64,000 nucleotides of DNA from Tilletia caries. Taxonomy: Eukaryota; Basidiomycota; Exobasidiomycetes; Tilletiales; Tilletiaceae. The number at the start of each line of letters is the position of its first letter. Positions within the stretch are counted from its first letter, which is position 1. The notes below the pieces were generated by a model that had not been told where the DNA came from, searched no databases, and worked only from the letters and a program-made list of their open reading frames with translations. Position numbers and translations under genes: made by a program. The DNA lies in contig JALUTQ010000027.1 of NCBI GenBank assembly GCA_032718865.1, positions 1 through 64,000 on the forward strand. The letters are read 5' to 3'. Of the stretch, positions 1-9,585 are shown piece after piece.

Positions 1-126
1 CCCTAACCCTAACCCTAACCCTAACCCTAACCCTAACCCTAACCCTAACCCTAACCCTAACCCTAACCCTAACCCTAACCCTAACCCTAACCCTAACCCT
101 AACCCTAACCCTAACCCTAACCCTAA
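1..126. repeat. Telomere repeat tract (CCCTAA)n
   Basis: Twenty-one uninterrupted CCCTAA units with no variant unit form the C-rich strand of a TTAGGG telomere, so the window starts at a physical chromosome end (left arm as drawn). TTAGGG is the common telomere unit in filamentous fungi and many basidiomycetes. The tract gives way directly to unique sequence at CTAGCCACAACG, without a degenerate transition zone. Confidence 0.98.
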
Positions 127-1389
127 CTAGCCACAACGCCACATCGTAATTTGAGGGACTCCCCCAAATTTGTTACCCTTCTTTTCTTCTGTTGGGACAA
201 GTTCACTTAGTTTTCTGGGGCGCGATGCGTCTTCGGAACATCGTAGAACCCCGTAGAAAGCGCACCTTGACAGGGATGCCCAACAGAAATCAGAGAAGTC
301 CCCGTAGGGGATCCAAAAGGTATAAAGACGACGAGTCTCGAAGAGGGCGCGTGCTGGAGTCGAGCGCATACCCTGCGGGTCTGGCTCCTGTGACGGGCCC
401 TTGCGCAGTATTCCTGGCGATGCGATGTGCTGTAAACCTTTGTCGTTCGGTCCGATGGGCCGGTTTAAGGCCATGCCCCCTACGACGCCTTGAGGAAGAC
501 GATGGATACTCGCGCGTGACGGTGTGAGTATCGAGGACGCCGACCTAGCCTGCGGGCGGCTGCCACCAGACTTTCCTGCTGCGTGGCTACCGATCTCATC
601 GGCGAAGGCCACCGTCGAGCCGCGTGCAGAAGTCTCCGTCGTGCGTGCGCGCTCTTGAGTGACGAGTGCTTGCTCGACGTACTTGGCGAGCGTGGTCGTC
701 AACGTTGGATCCTGAAGAGCGGCAGCGAGTACGGGATCGCTGAGCTCAAAGCCAGCACCAGCAAGGAAGTCAAGAGACTCGTTGACGTCGCCGGTCTCTT
801 GCCGTCGGGTGTCGGCAGCTACCGATGGCGCCTGGCCGTGGGGCGTACTGGAAAGCTGCGGGGGCGCCGAGAAGAACGACGCAGCATGATCCGGCAGATA
901 CTGTGAGGTTGTAGCTGCTGCCTGAGCGCCCTGACCTGCATAGGCCGTGGGAACGTACTGGAACCCTCGGAATGGGTTCGTGAGATCTGTCGTGAGGTCG
1001 ATCAAATCTTCTGACTGCGGAACTGCTGCTTGACCGCCAGTCGGGTACCACCGCATCGGCGAGTGGGGGCTGTCCGCGTTCTCGAACGGCGGCAAACCAC
1101 TTCTTGTTGTCCCAGAGCTGGCCGAGCCCTGCTCCGTGACCTCTCGGATAGGCGAGAGAGGGATCATCCCGGGCATGCCGCCAGATGGATCCGTCATAAT
1201 CTCCATTGCTACTACTGACACGTCGTCGTACGTGCGCGGCAAGGGAGACGGCGTCGTCGTACGCCAGACGGGTGATGAAAGCGCGTCGTCGGACAGCGCG
1301 TGATCGCAAGACGTCGTCGTACGCCAGAGGAGAAGCGCGTCGTCGAACAGCGCAGAGAAAGAGAGGGCAGAGGAATAGACAGACATCAA
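127..1389 (-). CDS. Telomere-abutting hypothetical protein
   Basis: A 420-codon open frame reads towards the telomere, and its TAG stop is the first sequence after the last CCCTAA unit. The product is low-complexity, rich in Ser, Pro, Gln and Ala, with a short acidic stretch near residue 130; no domain, signal peptide or membrane segment was recognised. The N-terminal part is encoded by two imperfect direct repeats of about 50 bp (around 1250-1360, built on GTCGTCGTACGCCAGA), so the true start may be the internal Met near residue 62. It could be a gag-like fragment or a host gene cut by chromosome breakage and healed by telomerase. No homologue is known to me, so coding status is uncertain. 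Confidence 0.3.
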   Translation of the reverse strand: MMSVYSSALSFSALFDDALLLWRTTTSCDHALSDDALSSPVWRTTTPSPLPRTYDDVSVVAMEIMTDPSGGMPGMIPLSPIREVTEQGSASSGTTRSGLPPFENADSPHSPMRWYPTGGQAAVPQSEDLIDLTTDLTNPFRGFQYVPTAYAGQGAQAAATTSQYLPDHAASFFSAPPQLSSTPHGQAPSVAADTRRQETGDVNESLDFLAGAGFELSDPVLAAALQDPTLTTTLAKYVEQALVTQERARTTETSARGSTVAFADEIGSHAAGKSGGSRPQARSASSILTPSRASIHRLPQGVVGGMALNRPIGPNDKGLQHIASPGILRKGPSQEPDPQGMRSTPARALFETRRLYTFWIPYGDFSDFCWASLSRCAFYGVLRCSEDASRPRKLSELVPTEEKKGNKFGGVPQITMWRCG

Positions 1390-1650
1390 ATCAGCGTGTG
1401 CGTGACTGACAGGGGGTGCCCGAGCCTGGAGGAATCGTCTCCGACTCGAGCCCCGAGTCGAAGCGAAACTCTCCTAGGCTGGGCTGGGTACGGGCTTACC
1501 AAATGCTCCAGGTGGAGAGGCGGGATGTCGTGTCTTGGGGATCGTGGTGCTGTTACTGAACCAAGCTCGCGTGTGGTGCGTGAGGCGATGAGAGGTCGAC
1601 GGCTACTCCGGGCTGGACGCGCGTCGACCAAGCAGTGCGTATAGTCAAAA

Positions 1651-1880
1651 AAGTGAAGGGTCGCGGACCTCAGATCGCCAGTTGACTGTAACGCGCTTGG
1701 TATTGTTCTGCTCTAGCTGGTGGGCCTCTAGATACATTCGCTCGTACAGAGGGTTCGGAAGAAGGAAAAGGTGAAGAGAATGATCATGTGCAAAAGAGTG
1801 TGGGAATTGATCATGGATCGAAAGAAAGTGAAGGAAGAAACGGAAGAAGTAACCAAGGTATCCGAAGGGTCAGATGTCAG
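1651..1880 (+). repeat. Repeat related to the intron of the DIRS gag gene
   Basis: This stretch begins GTGAAGGGTCGCGG and is a diverged copy of 17242-17471. Both share the motifs CTAGCTGGTGGG and CTCTAGATACAT in the same order. At 17242-17471 the sequence is a GT-AG intron inside a gag zinc-knuckle ORF; here no matching exons flank it. It is either a relic of another retroelement copy or a mobile intron-like repeat. Confidence 0.55.
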
Positions 1881-3357
1881 ACCCTACATCATCTCTTTTC
1901 TCCCACCCTATCACGCATCGACACTCGTGACCTGTCTCGCTCCAAACGTTTTCTTTCACTTTCTGCAGTCGCTCGACTTGCATTCTCGACGCGTTCACGT
2001 TTCTTTTCTCTTGGCGCCGGCCTATTGTCCCGTGTACATACGCGCTTCCATATACCTTGCCTCGAGTAGTGGCCCACCCACCCAGGGCGGCCCACTCTCG
2101 AGCTCGGCCCAAAATCATAGGCCCGCGCCCACCCACCTGCGGTGGGTCATTCCCAACAATCACTCGTTCACGACAAGGGACTGAGGCAACGAGAAAGACT
2201 GCGGGTGCGCAGCCGTCTTTTGTCAGATTTTCATCACGGGTTGTCTACTTTTCAGGTCGGTCATCGGTGCCAGGACGATCGCCTCGAAAGTTATCTTTCC
2301 ACAGCTCGATGTCCGTTCTAGAAAGCATTCCCGTTTGACTTCTCTGTTGATCACTCAGACTGGTGCAAAGCGATTCATCACCATGGGAACCAGTGTCCTT
2401 TCTCCCTTAAACAACCTAAGACGTTCTCGACAGTTCGTTTTACGACCGGTAACACGCACGCCAGTTCAGAACATACAGCGTGATTCATTAACGCGTTCTT
2501 CCTGACGATCTGCACAGCCGAAGTATACTTCGTACCCCTCCCCGTATTCAAGGCGGCTGCCACGACACCAAGCTCGATTGGGAAGAAAGCAACGACCGGC
2601 GTTGGAGCGAAAGGAGAATTCACGGTAAATATAGACTCATGGAGGTACAAGAACGTTTTGCGATCACGATGAATGAAATTGATCATTTCGCCGAAACTCT
2701 AGCAGTGGACAGCTGGCAATCCTTCAATCATATTCGTTTCTTGAGCGAGGGAATACATACACACGTCTCATGGTGTCTCCGTAAGTGTACGGTCGCCAAC
2801 TGAGCTTCAAGAGACACGAGCAGCCAAGCTGATGTCTCAGCACCTACTAGTAGCCTTACTCCAATCTAGCGACGCTGCTCTGTGTCAGTTTTTCTCTGAG
2901 CGCAAGCACTCCACTTCTTGCCCTATTGCCCAATTACGACGTGTCCAAGCCGCTCCTCACAGGCGAATTTGGCAAACGATGTTGTGTCGAAGGAGTATGC
3001 GAATTAATGAATGCGTAAAGGAGCTTATGATTCATGAACACGGTTAGCTGTGAGCACAGCAAGGTGATTGCCGCTCTTGACTTTTCAGTGAGCGTCCATC
3101 CTCGCTGCGTCCTACAGGCCGACATTTGTCCCAGAGGATGAACGAGAGCTTTATGCCGGATCGGATTGACATCTGACGTTCTACGTCCTTCTCAATTATA
3201 CGTTACATGCTCTCAGCTCTAGTACGTTGCGGGCACATCGCCTAAGGTGCTCGTCACCTTTCGTTTGAGATCTTCGCACGTTCAAGGGACATCGAGAAGC
3301 GTTGATCAGATTTGGATGATCAATGTATGGAGCAGTATGGGAAATGACCTCAGTTCG
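1881..3357. other. Subtelomeric stretch without a recognisable gene
   Basis: Only short, unconserved open frames occur here. Around 2066-2225 lies a diverged inverted relative of the 130-bp repeat at 12728 and 23481, recognisable by CCCGCGCCCACCCACCT and AGACTGCGGGTG. Nothing else could be supported. Confidence 0.5.
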
Positions 3358-3948
3358 TTAGACTGCATGCAGAATGTAGGAGCGAGCATGTGACGGGGAA
3401 GAGGGAGGAGCGAGACGAAGATCAGTGCGCCGAAGCTCTTCGGTAATAGCTTTAATCTCCGCAGCTGTGACTCGTGCACGATAGCGCAGTCTTGTAAGGG
3501 CCGCGCGCCAACCGTACGCTGCGCCAGGACCAGCTTCGATGTCGTTTATCACGTATAGTGCGTTGTTGTACACTTGCACCTTCGTTTCTGTTTGGGCACG
3601 TTTGAGGCAGCAAATTGCCACGGTAAGCGAGCAAGGAGCAATCGCAAGGGAAAAAAACATCTTGCCTCTTTGAAAGCTTACCAAACAGTGCTTCAAGGGT
3701 CTCCTTGCTCAGCGGCGTGAGGTCCGGAAGTACCCGTCCTGCAAAAACAAGTGATGTGGGTATGGGTTACCGCTGCGTGAATCTGAATCAAACTACTTAC
3801 TGAGGAAGTTCCCTGTGGATTGATGCAAAAGATCGTAGGGAGCGGAAGGATCTGGTGCAGAACCACCCACAACCATTGCGACGGTCATCGAGCAGAAGAA
3901 GATGATCGAAAGGAGGAAGCAGAGATGGGAGAAGCGATAAGTTTGCAT
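3358..3948 (-). CDS. Small secreted protein, family member 1
   Basis: Three exons (3948-3801, 3738-3682, 3587-3358) joined by phase-1 GT-AG introns give 144 residues. Exon 1 encodes a hydrophobic signal peptide (MQTYRFSHLCFLLSIIFFCS onward, likely cleaved after the Ala- and Gly-containing stretch). Exon 2 is exactly 57 nt, as in both paralogues. Exon 3 encodes a helical, charged domain with TKVQVYNNA, DIEAGPG and EELRRTDLRLAPPS, matching the paralogue at 5605-5804 almost motif by motif. It reads away from its two paralogues. There are no cysteines in the mature part, so it is not a typical disulphide-rich effector. Function unknown; secretion and subtelomeric clustering make an effector or cell-surface role possible, but that is inference. 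The exon model is well supported by phase and family conservation. Confidence 0.8.
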
Positions 3949-5267
3949 CGGGGTGCTTGCTAGATACGTATACGCGCGAGGCCGATGTCAAGGTGCTTTG
4001 AACGCAGGCTGCGTCAAGCAGAAGTGAACGGTAAGAAGTAAGATGTAGTAGTGGAGAATGAATGGCTTCAATGTCTTGATGGTCACCAGATGTCTGTATT
4101 TATGCCCTTCTTCTATCGTGTTTACGTTCAATGGAAAGGAAACTGGAACTTGGGTGTAAGGATGCTTGCCAGCAAAAAGCGAAGATTCGAAGTCAAAAGC
4201 ACAATATTGGTTTGCCCGTAACGTGAAGCGAAGATGTCCCGAGCGCCCTCGGCCTACGGCCTGTAGCTGTGCCTTCTGAAGATTTGGTTCATCCTTTTTA
4301 CTTTATGTCGTTAGGAAGGCACCTGATCGTGATTCGACACCCTTTACGTTACATGTAAATCAATTTGCCGCCACGGACACCACGTCAGAATGGCGGCAGC
4401 GAGAAGCGCGAAAGGCGCCACAGAGCGACATTGGAGACGTCGAAACCAATCTCGGTGCCGATGATAATTCTGGACGTTGGCGTTGGTCATAGTGGACATC
4501 CTTCATCTTGCTCGGCGGAGAGGACGTCGAACCGCTGAGCTGACTCAGCACTATCCCAACAACGATGCAGCCGGGCCTCGGGTGTACTGAGGGTTATTGC
4601 CGCGTATAAGGTAAGGTGTGTCGCATACGGACAGCGCGCACGGAGAAAGCCGAAGGGTGTTGCTGGGTGCGAACGTAATGCTGTCCGGCTTTGGAATAGG
4701 GACAAAAGAACGGCAGGGACGAGCGAGAAGGAAAAGGACGGTCAGCGTCTGTGCTCAAGCTTAGTCCGGTCCTCGTCGACCATCCATATTCACGCCTTGC
4801 TTTGCATGAAGACTTGGAAGTTTCAGGGAAAAAAACTGCGAAGAATTGGAATGGAGGTCGTGCTACAGGAGTAATCTTATTCCCACACCCGGAGCTCGGA
4901 CATCTTGAATTACATTTGTTTGGCTTTTGATCAATCGACATATCACAGCATTCTGATTGCTGAGCTCAACGCTGTGAGGAAACAAGGATCACGCGGATTT
5001 TGCCAAGGCACACTGGCCAAAACACGACCATAGAGCCGTGGGCGGTATCGAGGCTTTCAAAGAACTTTTCTCCCATCCCGTTGTTCGACAGGCTGAAGAT
5101 GATGGAGCAGGGGCAGATTAGGGTCCGTTATTTTATGCGCCTCGCTGTCAAGACGAAATTCGCCCATCCTCATTGTCGCATCTGACCACCTCTCCTGCTT
5201 CACGCAGCTCGCCTTCAGAACACTTTGACGCCAGCCTTACTCAAACTCCTCTGGACGCAACCCTCAA
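3949..5267. other. Intergenic region between divergent secreted-protein genes
   Basis: This is the shared upstream region of family members 1 and 2. Short open frames on the minus strand at 4360-4941 show no domain and no similarity to anything else in the window. No repeat was recognised. Confidence 0.5.
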
Positions 5268-5804
5268 ATGCAGATTGGGCCTTCCTTCATTACTTTCTCG
5301 TTTCTGGTGCTCCTTTGCTTCTCCATGGCCATGGCAGTGGTTGTGGGCGCCTCCGCACCAGCTTCTGCCAGGTCTTACGATCTCCAGCATCATCCTGCAG
5401 GAAGCTTACTCAGTGAGTAAGCTTGATTTCAGATACAGGTAGCAGCAAATCATACTCACAGCACGTTTGTTGTAGAGCGGGTAGACCCTTACCTCGCGAG
5501 GATGAACACCGCACAGCTTCACGCATTGCTCTGTAAGCTCAAGAAATTGATGTCGGTAGCAGTGTTGCCTACTCACTTTCTGTTGCTTCAACTTGTACAA
5601 ACAGCGACGAAGGTACAAGTGTATCACAGTGTGCTCAACATGATAGAGGGCATTGAGGCCGGCATGGGCGCACCATTCAATTTCGTGATGGAGCTCACAA
5701 GGCTACGCCGTCATGCACAGGTGGTTAATGCAGAAATCAATGCAATTTCGGACGAGCTCCGGCGCACTGAACTTCGTCTCGCTCCTCCTTCGCCCCCGTC
5801 ATAG
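5268..5804 (+). CDS. Small secreted protein, family member 2
   Basis: Three exons (5268-5412, 5476-5532, 5605-5804) with phase-1 introns give 133 residues. The signal peptide starts MQIGPSFITFSFLVLLCFSM and is followed by an Ala/Ser-rich cleavage zone. Exon 2 (57 nt) encodes KRVDPYLARMNTAQLHALL. Exon 3 encodes TKVQVYHSVLNM, GIEAGMG, AEINAISDELRRTELRLAPP and stops after PSPPS. The last exon aligns with member 1 without gaps over most of its length, while exon 1 and exon 2 differ at many positions, as expected of a fast-evolving paralogous family. The start is chosen because it opens the hydrophobic leader and corresponds in position to the ATG of the other two members. Confidence 0.82.
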
Positions 5805-6808
5805 GCTTGGTCCTACATCCGATATGTAGCCTGGAGGTTCGACGTGCAAGAATCATCTAACAGTTACCTCTGGACGCTTGACCAATACTCGTCAATGTGA
5901 TTGGATGTATCTACTTTCTTGCGCCTCTTGCTGCAAGAATCCTATATCATATATGGCATCCTTCTCCATTCTTCTGTCATCTCGGGCATATCTCTCGGGC
6001 AGGGCTCGCCAGAACGAGCCGTCGCCACTCTGAGAGCAAAAGAAAGTTCATCTGAGAGGTTGTATCCTCTGCTCTTTATGGTCGTGAGGTCGGAAGAACG
6101 AATGTCCAGGGTCTTACATCGGGCTATGTCCAAACGCAATAGCACAGGTACATGCAGCACGTCTGCTTGCGTTCTGGCCGAAACCAACGTCAGTAGTCTC
6201 AATGTATGGCGCTCCCTCTCCGGAGAGCGAGAAGAAGGCGTTGCTCTGACGACTACTATCATCTATCACGGATTATGATACTGGAATCAAGTTGATGTCA
6301 TAAACATATGCTGCCAGTCGGACGTGATGCCGGTCGCAACAAGATGTTGGAACTTCGAAGCCGCTTTCGAGGCGATATGAATCAGCCTATCTTCTGTACG
6401 CAACGCAAATGTGCCTTCCCGTGATCGTGTTCCTTCCTATTCCCCTGGACATGAACAGATGAACCATATTTCCTGAAGGTACAACCATATACGACGCTGC
6501 GGGGACGTAAAAAACATATTCGCCTCATATTGTCACTAAACCGGGTATTGTGATAGTGCGGGTACAGTTTGGCTCGTTTCAGCTGTTTAAGTCTAGGCCT
6601 TCAGACAGATATACCAGTGAAGGCACGTTCGACAAAGTAAGATTCAATATATAAACGTCCGATGACTATCAGGATCGCTGTTGAAGCCATTCCCCACTTT
6701 CTTGTCACCATCCAATTCTGCTTGACGCAGTCTATACCTTCAAAATACTTCAACATCGACCTCACCTATCCAATTCTCCACCTTTACACTGAACAATTGA
6801 TCCGTCTG
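5805..6808. other. Intergenic region between secreted-protein members 2 and 3
   Basis: No supported gene. The stretch after member 2 (GGCTTGGTCCTACATCCGATATG) resembles that after member 3 (GGCTCGCTCCTACGTGCGACATG), so the duplication unit of this family extends beyond the coding exons into 3' flanking sequence. Confidence 0.5.
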
Positions 6809-7352
6809 ATGCAGATCCATCGCCTCCCTAATCTCTCCTTCTTTCTTGCGGCCGTCCTCTGCTGCTCGATGGCTGTGGCAATGGCTGCGGTTACCCACGT
6901 ACCAGCTTCTGATCTCGAGCATCATCCCGCAGAACGTTTTGTCAGTGAGTAACTTTGATTTCTACCTACACAGCAGTAGCCCGTACTCACAGCACGTTTC
7001 GTGCAGAGCGGGTCGGTACAGACTTCAAGGTGATGACCAAAGAGGTTCTTGAAGCAATCCTTCGTAAGCTGTTAAGAGGGCAGGATACGCTTATGATCAC
7101 CGTAGTGGTTTCTTAATGTGGTATTCTGATCCTCAACTTGCACAAACAGACACCCAGAAGGAACTGCACAGCAAAATACGTCACACGCTGCAGGAGATCG
7201 AGGCTGGTAGAGGCTGGACACCTGAAGGCAGGAAAAAGGCCATCTCAAACCTACGCGCGCAGGCAGAAAAGGTAGCTGCAGAAATCGATGCCATTTCTGC
7301 AGAGCTCGATATCACTCAGCTTCGCCTAGGGATTCCTTCACTCCCGGAATAG
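6809..7352 (+). CDS. Small secreted protein, family member 3
   Basis: Three exons (6809-6944, 7007-7063, 7150-7352) with phase-1 introns give 131 residues. The leader is MQIHRLPNLSFFLAAVLCCS, ending in Ala-rich sequence. Exon 2 is again 57 nt and encodes KRVGTDFKVMTKEVLEAIL, with the same Lys-Arg-Val opening as member 2. Exon 3 ends AAEIDAISAELDITQLRLG, the same helical C-terminus as members 1 and 2 but the most diverged copy. All three keep GT-AG sites at identical positions and phases, which argues for functional genes, not relics. Function unknown. Confidence 0.8.
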
Positions 7353-8367
7353 GCTCGCTCCTACGTGCGACATGCAGTCTGAGGAGGAGACGTTCAAGAA
7401 TCTTCCAACTCTGGTCTCATCAGCAATGCTGGTGAAATAGACGTGATGAACGTTTTTCTTTTGCTTCCCGCTCCTGCTATAAGAGCGCCATGAGTCCTTC
7501 TCCTCCCTCCTTTCATCTTCTTGGACATCAGTCCCGTGCGATCGCTGGGTAGTAAAGGCCGTCGCCACCCTGAGAGTGAAAAAAGGAAGGTTTATTCGGA
7601 GAGGTTGTGTCCTCCGTTCTCCATTATTGTGAGCCGTAAGAACAAAAGGGTAAGGTCGGTGTTCCTTGCGAGACAAAAGTTGATCCAGCTTCTGGTCTAG
7701 AAGTGCAGTGGCAACAGAAAAGTTCATAGCCGTGGCTACCCGCGACGACGAGAAACCAGACTGCGTGATGATGAGGATCGCTCAGAAAGGTGTCTGCGCT
7801 GCTGTATTCGCCGCCGCCGCTGTTGCTATCGCAGCACACTTTCGTCAGCCTACGCAATTTGACACAGAGTGCTGCTCTCCTGGCTGGTCAAGGGGCAGCT
7901 GGCGTTCGACCGTGTGAGTGTGCCCGCCAACATAGCTGTTGGCCTCGAAGAGATGAATCTCGTGAGGCAAGTATCCGTTCAAGACCCACGCCGCTCTTAA
8001 TATAAGCATATCCTCACCGACAACGGTGATCTTGGTCGGAACTGAACAAAGTAGAACCAGAGTTATTCATTGGTTGGCAGTTGAGATCATTGCTCACGAC
8101 TGTCCGTGAGAGTCTGCTCTCCGTGTGCCTTTGTATCAGGGTTCAGCTACGGGGACTTCGAGTACATAATGGGTTGGCGATACTGTTCGGTGAAGCGAGA
8201 GACTATGACGCCAGCACGGGTCAAACGGGCATTACAGCTGTACAACTGCGAAGAGAGTAGAAGGGAATAATAGGAAGCAGAAAGAGAGGAATTGCACATC
8301 GGCGGCAAATTAGTCACAGCAAGCGAGTATTTGCTCTCTTCATTACGTTGCGGAGTCATTGCTAAAA
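7353..8367. other. Intergenic region with a possible leader-peptide ORF
   Basis: The plus-strand frame at 7771-7917 could encode a hydrophobic Ala-rich leader starting MMRIAQKGVCAAVFAAAAVA, and a potential GTGAGT donor lies just behind it, but no downstream exon could be joined. Treated as unsupported. No repeats were recognised before the start of duplication A at about 8368. Confidence 0.35.
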
Positions 8368-9585
8368 CGTCACATCGTAACATAGATTATCACTGAGTCC
8401 CAGTGTGCGGTGGAGACAGAGAGCGGATCTACAAGGAGAAGGAGGGCAATTGGCAGCCGAAGGAAGGTGTCGTACGATAGTGGGCCCGATGGCTTCCTAT
8501 ACCGGGGAGAACCTGTCGCAGGCATCGTATCACAAGAGGATGAGCTAGTGAGTATGATGAAGCGACCATCATCTAACACTGGTAGAGCTGAATACGACTC
8601 ACCTGACCTCTGAGGTTACGTGGCTGTAGATCTACATCCCTTCAGAGAGAAGGGCTCGACCGTCAAGTGCAATTATCGCAAGGTCCATCGCGCGGGCGAA
8701 TCTGCGTGACGATCTCTTTCCCTTTGCAGCCATCGCCGTCCAAAATATCATCGCAGGCACTCCACAGTAAGTCTCGAGGCTCCGTGCGATCTCCGCAGCT
8801 GCGACATTCCCAAGAAAACTCCGTGGTCGTGCACATATTGTAGTGGCTTGAGGAAGGTCTTGATGTGTGGCTCGTTGAGGAAGAGGTGATGGCAGTGGCG
8901 GAACGGCCGTTGAAGCGATAAGGCCTTTGGGAAGAAACGCCTTGGGTATCGAAGCAAGACGTCCAATTTCCAACCCCTTGACCTCTCATACTTAAGGCAA
9001 CCGGTCTGCAGCTGGAGAAGGCGGAAGGATGATGAGCTGGTGACATGTTCAATCGATGTGAACGTCTGACAACGTGTCAGGAGATCCCTTGCTCCCGCCT
9101 GACATAAAGAAAGGTTGAGCAAGTTACACAGCCCGCAGTTACATCTCGTCCCGCTGTAATCACCCTTTCGCATTGCTTCCCTTTGTCTGCATCGGTTTGC
9201 AAAGGTGGGTGAGTGCACCTAGACACATCAGTGACGGAGAGGTGATTGGCGCTGTAAGCACCAGCTGTGAATTCACCTTGGACAGAACGCACTTTGACAG
9301 TAGAACTCTCGTGGCAGTCTTCAAATGCATGAATGAGTGATGTGTCTTCATCTATACTTCGGGCTGAAGGTGTGATGGATGATGAGGCGATGAGGGGCGT
9401 TTTCTTCGTCTTCAGTGGGTAGACCACATAAAGGGAACGTTCTGCTGTGGAGAGGTGGGACAAAGAATGTGCAACCCCCCCTTTTTTTGGAAGTTGCAGA
9501 CCATGCTTTCCCTTCCCTTGAAGTCCAGGCTCAAAGGCTACAGACTGCAATCTTACGCTGAGGAAGAGCGACAGCCTGATTGTTA
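8368..9585. repeat. Segmental duplication A, copy 1
   Basis: Direct duplicate of 11407-12727, beginning at CACATCGTAACAT.GATTATCAC and ending near AAGAGCGACAGC / AAAAGCGACAGC. The centre (about 8850-9400) is nearly identical between copies, whereas the part encoding the C-terminal Cys-rich segment (8663-8850) is strongly diverged. Copy 2 has about 130 bp more near 12440-12560. The segment abuts duplication B on its right. Confidence 0.85.
8663..9400 (-). CDS. Cysteine-rich protein gene, copy 1 (exon structure unresolved)
   Basis: Two coding blocks are supported by comparison with the paralogue at 11701-12430. The C-terminal block (about 8850 to the stop at 8663) encodes seven conserved cysteines, with ECRSCGD, an LW-x2-C segment and a final RDGPC-x-NC. 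An upstream block (about 9370-9080) encodes DEDTSLIHAFEDCHESS, RCTHPPLQTDADKGKQC and GCVTCSTFLYV. The stretch between them is out of frame in this copy but in frame in copy 2 because of a change in an A-run length (8938 versus 11973), so it is probably intronic or one copy is damaged. About half of the C-terminal residues differ between copies while Cys positions hold. No known domain was recognised and no clear signal peptide could be attached. Confidence 0.45.

Noticed and set aside
7708..7917. Secreted protein gene starting with an Ala-rich leader
   Set aside because: A leader-like frame exists but no second exon could be joined and no paralogue is present.
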